Shown here: positions 13,301-25,739 of the stretch, piece by piece | Numbering within the stretch: the stretch's first letter is position 1 | Layout: every line of letters starts with the position of its first letter | Assembly (NCBI GenBank): GCA_019914995.1 | Contig: CM034130.1 | Coordinates: 496,001 to 560,000 of the forward strand | Direction of reading: 5' to 3' | DNA from: Acanthochlamys bracteata | Taxonomy: Eukaryota; Streptophyta; Magnoliopsida; Pandanales; Velloziaceae | DNA: 64,000 nt | Program-made: the position numbers and the translations under genes | Notes under the pieces: model-generated | The model's input: only the letters and a program-made list of their open reading frames with translations | Told to the model about the DNA's origin: nothing | Database searches by the model: none

Positions 13301-14069
13301 GATGTGGCTTCGGCAATTGTAGCTTCCTTGAAAGATGATGGTTCCAGCATGGGCAAGATCTATGAGCTTGGTGGCCCGGAGATATTTACCGTCCATGAAC
13401 TGGTAGCTATGCATTATTGACCTTTTAGTGGCTTAGCAAATAAGGATACATGAAGAACAATGAGGTTGCTGGATGCAATACAGAGTTTTACCTCTTCTGA
13501 TTATTTCAAAGTTCACGAGGAGTTTTTATCATAATCTAGTCATTACATTTGCTCGTAGCCTTATGTTTACTTTTTGTTTCTACCCACAGGCAGAGTTGAT
13601 GTATGAAACAATCCGTGAATGGCCACGATATGTGAAAGTTCCTTTTCCTGTTGCTAAGGTATGATGGAGAGCTACATAAATTCAATCTTTTTCATGCCTG
13701 AGATTATGTACTAATGTTTGTGCTACACTGCAAAGGCACTTGCGTCCCCTAGGGATTTCTTGCTCAAGAAAGTCCCGTTCCCTTTACCCAATCCTGACAT
13801 TTTCAATCTGGACCAAATTGAGGCACTTACAGTGGATTCAGTGGTATCTGAAAATGGTATGTCAAGGTAACAATTTGCTTTGGTATCTCCTACCACCTCA
13901 GGGTTTCTAACTCCTGGTCTGTATGCATGCAGCCCTAACATTTAACGACTTAGGCCTTGCACCACACAAGTTGAAGGGATACCCTATAGAATATCTCTTC
14001 TGCTATCGCAAAGGTGGACCATCATTTGGTTCTACCATTAGTGAAAGAACTACTGGCCCAGAATATTAG
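10346..14069 (+). CDS. NDUFA9: NADH dehydrogenase (complex I) NDUFA9-type 39-kDa subunit, mitochondrial
   Basis: Twelve exons: 10346-10421, 10519-10633, 10917-10981, 11105-11190, 11317-11401, 11479-11549, 12646-12777, 13082-13197, 13279-13402, 13590-13658, 13736-13856, 13933-14069. All phases close, giving 398 aa, close to the ~400 aa of the Arabidopsis protein. Residues 1 to about 60 form an Arg/Ser-rich presequence ([15 protein letters not shown]...). An atypical short-chain dehydrogenase/reductase fold follows, with the nucleotide-binding motif [10 protein letters not shown] at about residues 70-80 and the conserved stretches [24 protein letters not shown] and [13 protein letters not shown]. 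In complex I this accessory subunit of the peripheral arm binds NADPH and helps stabilise the complex. It is not catalytic. Intron 6 (11550-12645) is the largest and holds nothing recognised. Confidence 0.95.
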
Positions 14070-15700
14070 GTTGCTTTCCAACTTTGGGAAGAAACTTGTA
14101 TGTGCAGTAACTGGCAAGGCCCCTTATGAACTGTTATTGTTCAGGCCTACGTGGCTACTTTATTTATACCAGCAAAAAGGTTCTTTCCTTTGATAATAAA
14201 ATCAGCATGAGTGGAAACATACCTGGGACCATACCAGTTATACCTTGTTCCATGTACTAACGGCATTTTAGTATTGTTCCTTGGTAAAAGCATGTATCTG
14301 GGGCCTGAATTTGATTTTTGTTTTGGCAGTACATCACTTGCAATACTTCACTTTCTATTTCATTTTTTGCCTCTCTTAGCAATCTCAATAACTGTCACTC
14401 TTTACAAGGGTTTCATATTGACTATGATGAGGGTAACGCATAATAGTTGAATAATTTTTCGAAAGGATTATTGTCGGAAGTAATATTAGCTTTATGGAAA
14501 GGTTTGCCTACGAGTCTGTACGCGTTCCATTTTCTTCTTCCAAATAAGTTACTTCCAATTAAGAGTTTTCAAGCTTACCTCCGACTTTGTAGCTGGAGTT
14601 CTTATTGTAGATCTCTTTAAACATTTGTGGTGGTTGTTTTCCACCTGAATTCGATAATGTAGTTTATATGCCTTCTGCGAGTCTATACGATATTCTAATG
14701 TTCAATCACCTGCTTCCTATATATTTATCAAATAGTATGTAGTTTAATTTGTACGCAGGCTTCATTTATTTTAGTTTATTATTATATCTTATCTTTTTCC
14801 CGCTTAAATGAAAAAGAAAGAACAAATGTGTGTTGTTCTAAAGGGTACTGCTACAGTTTTGGTTGAAACAGTTTTTCGAATACCCAATCAAACATATCAA
14901 CTTTTAGTCAAATGTGTTAGCTTTTTAAGTTAATCGTATAAAATTTCAACGCGCCGTTTAATCTCCGCATCTTGCGGCATACCTTCTAACTCAATCGCAA
15001 TCAATCGATCTTCCCTTGAACTAAATCAATCTCTACTTTAATCGTTTCCTTAAAGGGGAAAAAAAGTTTGATTTTGTAAGGGGATGGTTTCCGCATTTTT
15101 GGAATGACCCGTTGCCCTTTCGCAGTCTGTCAATTACGAATATGCCATTGCTACATCGACTGTGGTGGGAAAAAATCTCTATTAAATGAGTATTTATTAT
15201 TGAAAACGTGAGACGGCCGCGAGCAGGAGAGTTTCGGAAAAAAATAAGGCGATTCATAAGCTTTTTCAATTTGAATCAATCACTTGTGCTTATTTATCTA
15301 CATCTTAAATTTTAATTTTTAAATTTTAAATTTTAAATTTATTTTAATTAGAGTAAATATAAAATTTAAATAAAAATAAAATTATTCTAAAAATTTAAAA
15401 TTTAGAAGTAAAATTTTTCATTTTTAAATATGTTTTACAAATAAATTAAAAAATTACTTTTTATTAAACTGAATTTTTAATTTATTATTTTATAAACTTA
15501 CTAAAAAGAATAACTTTAATATAAAAATGGACACGTCTTTTATGTAAAATAGTATTAATTTGTGAGTCGTCATTCTAGTTGCATTTTAATTTATAATACA
15601 TTTCATTAATATCAATAGCCAAAATATATTTCTCAAAGTACCGATAGCTTAGCTTGTCACGTAGCCAGAAAAGAGACATAAATATTACAGAAACTACCGC
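14070..15700. other. NDUFA9 3' UTR and intergenic spacer
   Basis: The first several hundred bases after the stop are probably NDUFA9 3' UTR. The remainder is AT-rich (notably 15290-15500) with no gene or repeat that I could identify. Short open frames at 14211 and 15033 show no domain or homology signal. Confidence 0.5.
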
Positions 15701-16013
15701 ACGTGCGTATCACGAGAGAAGGCGTTGTGGAAGGTAATTCCGTTAGTAGTTCCGTTGATTGCTGACTCCCTCTATATTTCTTTTTTCTGTTCCTTTTTAT
15801 TTTCTCCCTCCCTCGATCTGCGCTCTCTACCCTTTCTTGCCATCCCCCAATTTTATTTTTTAATTTTTTAAATAAAATTGAATTCCCCCATTTTTTCTAT
15901 CTTCCTGGAAATGAAATGCCCGGAGAATTTCTTCTCCCAATCTGAATTCTCGGCGATTTGTTTTAATTCCACGGAATATTAGATCTATAATTCTTCCGGC
16001 GAACTGTTACAAG

Positions 16014-16516
16014 GTAATTAGATTTCTTCTGTAGTTTGTAGTTTGGAAATCTGTCTCCAGAATAATTGATTTTGATTGCGAAACGGGTCGGATGTATTTG
16101 AAGATTTCTGGATTAAGATTGCCTTGCCTTGCACGATTGTTGTCGCATTGTGTGGATTCTAAGTTTGGCTATTGAACGTTTCTTATATATTAAAATTTTG
16201 CTTTTTATTTTTTCCGCTTGGGTAGTATGGAGTTGGTGTGTAATTCAACTGCTAAGGGAATTTTGTGAATTTTTCTTTCTTTTTAATCACCGCATTTTGC
16301 AGCTAGTAGTAATTTTTCTCGTTATTGGTGCATGTTAAATTTTGCCCAAACAGCAAGTTTGCAGCCATAAATCTGCAAAGACTTGTTAAATTACTCTGCA
16401 AATTGTTGGTTTAGAATTTAATTTATTGAAGTCAGTAGAGTATGTTTTCTTATACTGGCTTATTGGTTACATTATGCAATGCATCTCACTAGTTTCGGTA
16501 CAAGTTTTGTTTGCAG
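16014..16516 (+). other. Probable 5'-leader intron of the Raf-like kinase gene
   Basis: A donor (TTACAAG/GTAATTAG) at 16013/16014 and a strong pyrimidine-rich acceptor (TTTTGTTTGCAG) ending at 16516 suggest the 5' UTR is spliced, with a second leader exon from 16517 to the start codon. This is inferred from splice signals alone. Confidence 0.45.
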
Positions 16517-16576
16517 ATATATCTCACAGTATACTATCAGGAGCAACTGTTCTTTCTCAGAATTTAGAAGCATAGG

Positions 16577-16771
16577 ATGTCTGCATTCCAAGCTACCCTT
16601 TGGTTTTGGCACTTGTGCGACTGCATTTGACATTGTATGGGAGGGCTCTTTATGTGCTTGACAATTCGATACTTGTACATCTGGGTGTGTAGGAGCTGGA
16701 AGAAAGATAAAAGCTTAGTAATGTTGGAAGGTCTGTCCCTGGCAAGTTAAGTAGACATGACTAACATGTAA
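16577..16771 (+). promoter_or_regulatory. Cluster of three upstream ORFs in the kinase leader
   Basis: Between the inferred leader acceptor (16516) and the kinase ATG (16779) are three complete, non-overlapping uORFs: 16577-16630 (17 codons plus stop), 16637-16750 (37 codons plus stop, with two internal in-frame ATGs) and 16757-16771 (4 codons plus stop, ending 7 bases before the main ATG). Such a leader would be expected to restrain translation of the kinase. Peptide conservation cannot be judged here. Confidence 0.45.
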
Positions 16772-16778
16772 GTGAGAC

Positions 16779-19700
16779 ATGGAGGGTAATTTACCTGGTG
16801 AGAGATTTCGCAAGGGCTACGTCCCTGTAATTCCAGATGGAACCCCTCTAGGAAGGGCTTTGAACAACATCTCCATCCAGACAGGAGAAGAGTTCTCCAT
16901 GGAGTTTCTACAAGATCGTCCTTCTCCTAGAGCAGTACTTGTCAGACCGGAAGCATATCTTGGTCACAAGAGAGGCGGGTCGAATGTCAATCAGAATCAG
17001 TTCTATGAGGATCTTACTGGTAGTTTTAAACTCAGAAGGGAAGAATCTGACAATACCTGTGATGTTTCCGATCCAAATTCCACCAGAGGTCTGATAATAG
17101 ATAATACCAGTAACGGATATGTCGATAGAACAAGCAGAGTTCATGTAGAGAACCTGCAAAAAGGAGGCAAAAGCTCTTTTTATGATGGTCCAGAAACTGA
17201 TAGTTATGCAGAGGCTTTCCAGGGTTATCAGCACTGGCCACTGATGGAGAGCCCTCACTCTAGAAAGGTGAAGCTTTTATGTAGCTTTGGTGGAAAAATT
17301 TTGCCAAGGCCTGGTGATGGAAAACTCAGATATGTTGGTGGTGAGACTCGGATACTGTCTTTAAGGAAGAACCTCTCCTGGAAAGGGCTTATGCAGAAAA
17401 CACTTAGCATATGCAACCATCCTCACACCATTAAGTATCAGCTTCCAGGAGAAGATCTTGATGCCCTCATCTCTGTTTCCTCTGATGAAGATCTTCAGAA
17501 CATGATGGAGGAATACTATACACTAGAAAAGTCCGATGGCTCTCCGCGGCTTCGCATATTTCTTATTTCTCTGACTGAATCTGACAACTGTTCTTTAGAC
17601 ACAAGAGACTTGAAGAGTGCTTCAGAATATCAGTTTCTGGTTGCAGTTAACAACATTGTAGAATCAAGTGTATGTGGTAACAGCATGTCAAACCAATGGG
17701 GACACCACTTGGACAGCACTTCAGATTTCCAGCAGGATTCTCCTTGCCCTCAAGCAGATTTGATTAATGGGAGTGCTATTGCAGTTTCATCAGGGATGTT
17801 TCTGCATCATCCAGCTACTCAGTATTTTGCTAACTCTCTGGTTACTGGGCAGTCTCCTGCTCAATCACCTCCGTTCTCTCCTAACTTTAGGCTTATTAAG
17901 CCAAGAAGTGGCAGACATTCCCAGAAGCCATCACTGGAGGATAAGGTTGTAGCAGACCAGCTGTCAGAGAATCTTTACGATTTTGATACTGGCTATTATC
18001 TTCATGGTGGGCTTTCAAATGTTCGTTATAAATTTCATAATGATATGGAGATGCCATTCAGAGTCCAAGGAGAGCCTTTTCCCAATAATAGGCACATGAG
18101 AGAATTAGCTCCCCCACCTTTTAATCGGAACGATAGCGACTTGAGTGGGTATTCTTACTCTGGAAAACCTGTTCTTAAGGATAGAGGTTTCCATTCAGAA
18201 AAGTTCCCCATTCAACAGGAGGATCCAATAAACAGTTTTATGGGGTTTAGTGATTCAAGATGTCCACCCCAAAAAATAGAGCATGCTTATTCTGATTCGT
18301 TGGTCCTAGAGCACAGTGACAAGGATGTGCGTGTTTTAACAAAACAATTATCATCTAATCTGGACATGGCCACTTCACCAGCTCCTGAAGTTGTTTGCCA
18401 ATCTAGCAAGGAAGGAGACCTACCACTGCAGCAAACTGAAGATACCAACCCTTCTAAGGCCCCTTTCACGCCTTCCATTTCTACTGAAAAATCAGGGTCA
18501 CGAGATATCTCTCTTCATGCTGAACATTGCCCAAAGGACAAACTTTTTCATCAGATTAAGCCTTATCCAGATGATAAGTTTGATAGTATAATGAATAAGA
18601 GTGAGACTGTTTCTAGTTCATATGACTATCTAGAACAACATGATCTGGTTGATGCTTCTGAGCAGAACCAAATGACTGGAACTGTTTTTTCGCATGGTAG
18701 GAATCAATATGACATTGATCTTAATGCAGCACCAGATGCCGTTTCCCAGGAGAACTTGCTACATGGTCAAAGCTACTACAAAAGTAGCAGTACCCGTGGG
18801 GCTTATGTATCTTCACAGGATTTAGAAGCTCTTGAAAGTTCAGCTCATACCTCTACCTACCTACCTCCAAATAGTAATGTGGATCTCAAACACAATTCTG
18901 CGTGCAACGAGGTGGAGGGAACCGTGAAAAATATTCCTTTAACAGATATTGCAACTTTGTCCAAGCTAATCGGTGAAATGCCTGATTCGAGGAAGGCTAG
19001 CCTCCCACATGATAACACAACTTCAGCATCTACATCGTGGCAGAAAGATGCTTTGGAAGTCCTTGTCTCTGATAGATTTTCTGAAAGCAAACGTAATGAT
19101 TGCAATAATTGTTTGAATGAGCTGATTGATACTCCAAGCATCATGTCACAGACTGTGAAAGTCATTGAAGGACTTGAAAGTTCTGTAATGTCTAATCCAC
19201 TTGTCATTATGAATGATCTTGACATGAGTCCCAACTTTCTGATAGAAAATCCTTGCGAAACTTCACTACAAAAGCCATCTGAAGTTACTGTAATGAGGAG
19301 AGAAGTTTCTCTTATTGATCAGGATACAATTGGTCACCCTCATTTAAGTGTCACAGAGATGAGGAATAGCTTTTCAAATAATGAGTTGCTGAAAGGAAGA
19401 GAATCAGGTAGTCCTGCTTGCGCAGCAATTGTTCCTCATGTGCTTGTTGAGCCTTTAGAGGATGTGGATTATACTGCAACTGATGCAGAGAGCAACTCTC
19501 CACGATCAGATGATGAGGTGACTACATGTTAAATACCTTAGCTTATAAACTCCTTTTTTGTCAAGAATGTTTCATCCTAACTGATGTAGATACACTTTGC
19601 TATTTTGTAGGACATCAAAACTGATACTATGGATGAGTCCATTAGTGATGCTGCAATTGCTGAAATTGAAGCTGGTATCTACGGCCTGCAGGTTAGTCGT

Positions 19701-22700
19701 GTAATTTAATGCGCATCCAAGTGTTTCCTATAATATTTTAGAAACCAAAATGGGAAGCAACTCAGAACTATTAAATTGTACACATTGGAATTGATTTTGC
19801 TATAGACAATCCAATTTTTATCGGAATAATCTGCTTTTATAGAAAATTTTGTAGCTAATAAATGCATAACCTAAATGAAACATGCCAAGTGTTTTAGTTT
19901 TGTAATTATATGTTATGTCTGTATATAGTAGCTAATGTAGAAGGCTGTTTATATTCGCTTGGCTCTGAAAGAAGAAGAGAAAATTAGGGAAGGAGAATCC
20001 AGCATATGACAATCGCCTATAGAAACAAGCAACTTTACTTCTGCCAACTACTAAACATAACTGGGATTTTTTTGTTTGAAGTACTGATAATTGGTGACAT
20101 TTTACAGCATATAACTTAATTAGTGAAATCAGTGAATCCTTTGATATTGAAACTCGTCTATTCATGCTATGTGTACCACAAATACAGGTCTTCCACTTAT
20201 CCATGACCATCCTTCATGTTATTATTTATAGCTTGTAAACCTTGCATATGCCATGTAGATGCATGCACATAGAAAATGAAGATATAATACTTTTGGTTGT
20301 ATAATGGAAAGGACTTAAAAGGCTTCAATTCCTGAACTTTCTGGGTTTTACCATTCAATTCAGATGCTATATTCCAGTTATAGCATGTGCAAAACTATGA
20401 TTCCTGTATTCTAACTCTGGATCTTGGCAAATGGGTATTGATTAACAAAATAGATCATAAAGAATGCTGATCTTGAAGAGATATGTGAACTTGGATCTGG
20501 TACTTTTGGAACTGTTTTTCATGGAACGTGGAGAGGAAGTGATGTCGCGATCAAGAGGATTAAGAAAAGTTGCTTTGCTGGAAGGTCATCTGAGCAGGAG
20601 CGCTTGGTGAGTAACAATACTGATGTGCATCCTTGTGCATGGATTGGCATATAACTTGTTGTCTTCAGGATGCTGATCAAACCATTAAAGACATCTTAAA
20701 TGTTTCCCATCCTCACAACTTACAGCCTAAATTGGAATCTTTCTGTATTTGTCTCTATAAGGTTTCTTAGTCTCCATTATTATATCCAGCATCGTCTGGA
20801 TATATCTAACTTCTAATTGTTAAAAATGTCTTGTTGCTCTTTCCTATTTTGTTAGTGCATGCAATTATGTGTTTCCAACTTAGGCTGCAATGCAGTCCTT
20901 GGAGATGGTGTTCATTTATATGAGTTACAATCCGATGTTTAATTTTATGGTTCCAAGCACCTTTGTTCGGATGCACGTTAACTAGCATCATGCATATGAT
21001 GGTAAATAAGACACTGTACATCGAACATTAATTTGATAACTTTAGCTGCTCGACCCGTAATTTTGCAGACCAAAGACTTCTGGCGAGAGGCTCAAATTCT
21101 TTCCAAGCTTCACCATCCGAATGTGGTTGCTTTCTACGGGGTAGTTCCAGATGGAACAGGAGGAACACTGGCCACTGTAGCAGAATTTATGGTAAATGGG
21201 TCACTGAGAAATGTCCTTATGAAGAAGGACCGGTGAGCTATGTTTTTCCTTTTCTACTTTGCTAACTTCTTTAGATACGATCACATCTGATATCGGATCC
21301 ATTGTTTCGTACAGGGTGTTAGATCAGCGAAAAAGGCTGATTATTGCAATGGATGCAGCTTTTGGAATGGAGTACCTGCACTCTAAGAACATTGTTCACT
21401 TTGATCTTAAATGTGACAACTTACTTGTAAATATGAGAGATTCCCAACGGCCTATATGCAAGGTAAACATCAAAATCTTTGCAGTAGAATAATTAAGCAT
21501 TCATAGGTTTAGCTATCTTCTTATGACATCTAGTTATTTTCTTATGGTACCTGCAGATGCAATGGCTCTGAGATGTTTGCTTGTATGTACATTCCATAAG
21601 GTTCTGTACATGAAAGCTATTTGGTTAGGAATTATGCTTATGGTCTCAAACCCTCATGGTACTAGTTGGACAAATTAGCTTACAAGCGTTTCCTTCTGAA
21701 TTCCTGTAACCACTACCTGTAATATGCATAAAGAAGACCGGAAACAAAAATAGCTATGACATTTAAGATGCTAGGATGGTCATGGATGCAAATAATTAGA
21801 ACATAATTTTCTTGTTTTTTTTATAATTCCACAAAAAAAAAGTTCACCCGACAAAATTCATACCATTTGTTCTGGATGTTCTTTCACATAATGGCCTAAG
21901 AAGCCTTGGTAAGCGATTCATTGTTGGCCTGAGATAGAAAAAACATTATCGAAGTAGCCCATCCCTCCTAGTGGGAGAAGGCTTAGTTGTTGTTGATGAT
22001 GATGCTTGCAATAATGGGCACGTAGAACTCAAATGAAATGGTCGGTACGGATATTTTACTTGTTTTTAAGTGATCTCAATGGAACAATATATGAATTTGT
22101 ATGTGTAATATTCTAATTTGAAATTTCATAAGCAAGAATATGAGTAATTGCACAGTTGGATTTGATACTGGCAGGTTGGAGATTTTGGATTGTCAAGAAT
22201 CAAGCGCAACACCCTTGTTTCTGGTGGGGTACGAGGAACCCTTCCATGGATGGCACCAGAGCTATTAAATGGCAGCAGCAGCAGGGTCTCTGAAAAGGTT
22301 CTATTGTCACTTGGTCCTTTTCCTTTTTTCTGATAACTCTCATGAAAGTTCTAAGACCAAATTTGCTACTTGTAGGTTGATGTATTTTCTTTTGGAATTG
22401 CAATGTGGGAAATTCTCACCGGGGAGGAGCCCTATGCTAACATGCATTGTGGTGCAATAATTGGTAAGTCAGTTGCGTGTCTTATAAACTGCTCCTAGAT
22501 TTGTCAAACTGAAGGTATTTCGTTGAAACCTATAAGCCTTGTAAACCTGCTTGAATCCATGTTATAAATTCCAATGCTACAATTACTTTGGCAGAGTTAA
22601 TGATAGGCTTTGATGTAAAACCTGTTACTGTTGGTCTTTCGAAATTGCAGGAGGTATTGTGAACAATACTCTCCGCCCTTCTATCCCTGAGCGATGTGAC

Positions 22701-22829
22701 CCTGAGTGGCGAAAGCTAATGGAAGAGTGCTGGTCAGCTGATCCAGCTCTACGCCCTTCTTTCACGGAGATTACTAGTAGATTACGTGCTATGTCGATAG
22801 CACTCCAGACAAAGGGCATGAGAAGATGA
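16779..22829 (+). CDS. PB1-domain Raf-like MAPKKK (group B4)
   Basis: Eight exons: 16779-19517, 19611-19691, 20454-20606, 21069-21232, 21315-21462, 22175-22297, 22376-22463, 22651-22829, encoding 1224 aa. Residues about 163-261 are a PB1 (octicosapeptide/Phox/Bem1p) domain ([20 protein letters not shown]...[10 protein letters not shown]). The long middle is low-complexity and probably disordered. The C-terminal kinase is complete: glycine loop GSGTFGTV (about 954-961), VAIK lysine 974, catalytic loop HFDLKCDN with D1076, and DFG at 1098-1100. HFD in place of HRD is usual in this plant Raf group. B4 Rafs phosphorylate downstream kinases such as SnRK2s in osmotic, ABA and low-oxygen signalling. 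The Arabidopsis relative HCR1 (At3g24715) controls root hydraulic conductance and is the likely orthologue by block context, but B4 paralogues are similar and I did not resolve them. Confidence 0.93.
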
Positions 22830-23681
22830 AGACAAACAAAGAGCTCCCTATGGCATAGTCTTTAGAAAATTACTGGCCTCAGCGACTCCAATTTTTTGCA
22901 TAGGCCCTTGGAGAGGGAGATCGTGGGCATTCTTTGCCCCTCATTCGGTGTACAGATAATATATTAATTTCGATTCTTTTTCTACATAGATTCAGAAATC
23001 TATCACTTTCTAATTAGTTTTGAGAAGAGGTATCATACGCAGAGGTAGATGCGAGCAACAAGATGTATTGGTCTCAAAGTATGATGTCTTCCGGTTGCTA
23101 AGACTGAACTTTAACTTCAACTATTCATACGTTATGGCAAAGAGAGAAGTTTTGTAGAGCAGGAACGATTAATTCAGATGTGTTGCATCAATCGATTTTT
23201 CCATTGTTATTTCTTTGTATCAAAAGTTGAAGGTGTGTATATATATACAGCTTAACAACTCTTTGTAAGTAAGATATATGATAACTAACTAGCTTCCTCA
23301 CTAGCTTTGGAATGAATATACGCTTCTGATCTGAAATTTTGGTCTTTGCACTATGAGCTGCTACAAAACGCAAGGTGCATTCAGAAAGGTGTTGCTTCAT
23401 GGACGAGCAAGAAGTTCAACAAACAGGTGTGCAACAAAATCTGTGATCTATTTAAGATTTGCATGACTTCATCAGTTCGATTTTAGGGAAAAAAAAAAGA
23501 CTTCTCAAAAATATTTTTTATAGAGTTTTATAAAAAATAAATTTATTCGTATAATTATTCTATAACATATAATTTATTTCTAATTTTTTAATTTTTAAAA
23601 ATGTTTGTAGAGTACCGTAGAGGGCTTTTTTGGTCTTGGAAACCCATAAGCATCTTTAATAAGCCACGCAGAATATAGCAT
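22830..23681. other. Kinase 3' UTR and spacer
   Basis: Probably 3' UTR for the first few hundred bases, then AT-rich spacer. The stretch 23480-23640 is A/T homopolymer-rich and may be a degraded small transposon, but I could not define its ends. No gene seen. Confidence 0.45.
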
Positions 23682-23812
23682 TCATCTTGAATGTCTTACC
23701 ACCCAAAGCTTGGCCAATCAATTGATGACGCATGCAAATCCCATAAACAGGTACCTTTCCAGTTATATTTTTCACTGATTTCAACAGCAGAGGGAACCGC
23801 AGAACGATCCCC
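23682..23812 (-). pseudogene. Fragment of carbamoyl-phosphate synthetase small subunit (carA) exon
   Basis: On the minus strand the pieces DRSAVPSAVE and, in another frame, VKNITGKVPVYGICMRHQL followed by IGQALGGKTFK match the glutamine amidotransferase domain of the plastid CPSase small chain, around the nucleophilic cysteine (GICMGHQLLGQALGGKTFK in the family). A shift of frame separates the two pieces, and GICMRHQ replaces GICMGHQ. The rest of the gene is absent. Both edges sit near intron-like sequence, so it looks like a genomic exon fragment rather than a processed copy. Confidence 0.7.
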
Positions 23813-24288
23813 TATTCAATTATCAAGTTAGTCTTAATTTATTCCTTACAAATGATTAATCTAATATATCGCTATCTGCAAGATAGCACGGTGATGAAAA
23901 CTCAAGCACTTGGCATAACCAGCTATATGTACAAACATTGCCACAAGAATAATAAGAAATGCATAACACAATTCAGAAATCCTAGAATAGTTCAGCCACG
24001 GATAGATTCATGCATTCAGAAGAACTGACCAAATTATGCAAGTCTAGAAAGGAGTTCTTAGCTATGTTAATGGTTTTATGAAATACTTGAGCAGTAACAA
24101 AGACTTCAGTGTCGATTGCTGCATAATCCTCCACAGACATAACATTAGTGGAAAACAATATGTACAAATACAAACATAAGGTTATATTACATAAACCAGA
24201 CTGTCTAAAGAACATATCAGAATTTGAATAAAGAAAGCTCATATAAGCTTCTTAAAAAGGGGCACCAATACAAATTTGGATTGCTAAC

Positions 24289-24350
24289 CTTCTTGCTTGT
24301 TTCCTGCAGCTCTCCAACAAGTATGAACTCGTCCAGAATTAGATACACCT
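24289..24350 (-). pseudogene. Fragment of AP-2 complex sigma subunit exon
   Basis: The minus strand encodes KVYLILDEFILVGELQETSK, nearly identical to the C-terminal region of clathrin adaptor sigma subunits (AP-2 sigma: KVYLILDEFILAGELQETSK). An intact donor (AAG/GTTAGC) follows. The rest of the ~142-aa protein was not found on either side. This is an isolated exon, 0.5 kb from the carA fragment and on the same strand. It could be a relic of a real AP2S locus or a captured fragment. Confidence 0.72.
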
Positions 24351-24453
24351 TCATGGGCACCAAATACATGACGAGTTACAACAAAGCAGGCAATGTGCCA
24401 ACAAAAAAAAAAAGCAAGATACTCAAATACATGATGGAGGAGAAATCTCTAAC

Positions 24454-25511
24454 CTAGTTGGCACTAGATGATGGAGGATGAGCAATTGACAGCATCAACA
24501 TGAGAAGACTCTTACGTCGCTCTTTCGGATATCTAATTAATGCTCTTAACTTACTAGGATTGTCTACAAGAAAAAGATAGCATTGCTCATGGAGATGATC
24601 TTTAATCCCAAGTTCATCTAGAAGATTCACAATCTCAAACTCCGGGATTGGAAGGGGTTCCTTAACCATATCTTTTGCAGAGCTGATTATAGCAGTAGCA
24701 ATTTTGTCCATAGCTTCTTTCACAAACTCCATGCTAGCACCCTCCTTTGCCTTTCCTTTTGATTTCTTAGAAGCACGCTCAGATATCTGTGATTGTTCAT
24801 CAACAGGTGCACTTGTAGGTCCATTTTCAATCTCCTGATTATTCACAAAGAAACCATCCAAATCAACACGATTTTCAAATATCAATTCATCTCTTTCTTC
24901 AATAGTGTCTACATTTGCCTCCTTTCTCAAACTCTCTTTCATCTCATATGAAGTCCAAGCTCTACCAACTGCAACTCTATCACCTCCATAAAGTATGCTC
25001 AACTTGTCGTAAGGGAGGGAAAATGATTTGTACCTCCATTCAGCAGCTTCAGAATTTTGCTGAAATTAAATAAAAAATACATTTTTATAAAATCAGTAAT
25101 AAGAAATCAAAGTAACAGCACAAAATATTTCTATTTGAAACTAGCAAAAAATAAATGTACCTGAATCAATTGTTCCCACACATTAGGCTCAGCATCAAAT
25201 TTTCCAGTGTCACGATTCCAAGCAAATCCATTAAAGCCACCTTTAAATAAGTCCCAAATCGGAGCAAATTTTTTCTTAATATACTTAATGCGGTTAATAA
25301 TTTTGTCTCTATCTAGTGGTTTATCGGGAAATAATTCTTTCATCTCTTTAGATATAATATCATAAGCTTGTGTCGTGAAATTTCCATTGACTCGATTTCC
25401 CATATTATGTTGACGCAAGAAAGCATCAATAACAGCATTATCCATAGCACTATTCCATACAAGATGATCACTCCTTGTACTTGATTTCGGTGTTTTTCTC
25501 TTTGGTGGCAT
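24454..25511 (-). CDS. Myb/SANT-like ORF1 protein of an old PIF/Harbinger element, open
   Basis: Two exons, complement of 24454-25059 and 25161-25511, give an uninterrupted 318-aa protein. After a basic leader (MPPKRKTPKSSTRSD), residues about 15-117 form a Myb/SANT-like DNA-binding domain of the kind in plant Harbinger ORF1 proteins (VWNSAMDNAVIDAFLRQ...PNVWEQLIQ). A lysine-rich linker (KKSKGKAKEG) precedes a C-terminal helical region with DELGIKDHLHEQCYLFLVDNPSKLRALI. In PIF/Pong elements ORF1 binds DNA and escorts the transposase to the nucleus. The neighbouring transposase is decayed (25740-26700), so either the element died recently or this ORF is kept by the host. Which is not resolved. 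Confidence 0.75.
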
Positions 25512-25739
25512 GTTGATATCTTGCAGATGATCAAAAAGCACATACAATCAATAATAACAAGTTGTCCATTAAAAAACTACTAATACAATATTTAATGTAT
25601 TATTGAACAAGTAAAAATAGAATCCAAATGATAAGTTAATAATCCAATTAATATATGAAATGTAACAAAAAAAAATTATGAGAATAATAAGACCTGAAAG
25701 ATATACACAAATGACAGATTATCCAATATAATCCCTCCA

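Noticed and set aside
24044-24140. Minus-strand frame VEDYAAIDTEVFVTAQVFHK between the carA and AP-2 sigma fragments
   Set aside because: It looks protein-like but I could not match it to any family. It might be a third captured fragment, but there is no support.
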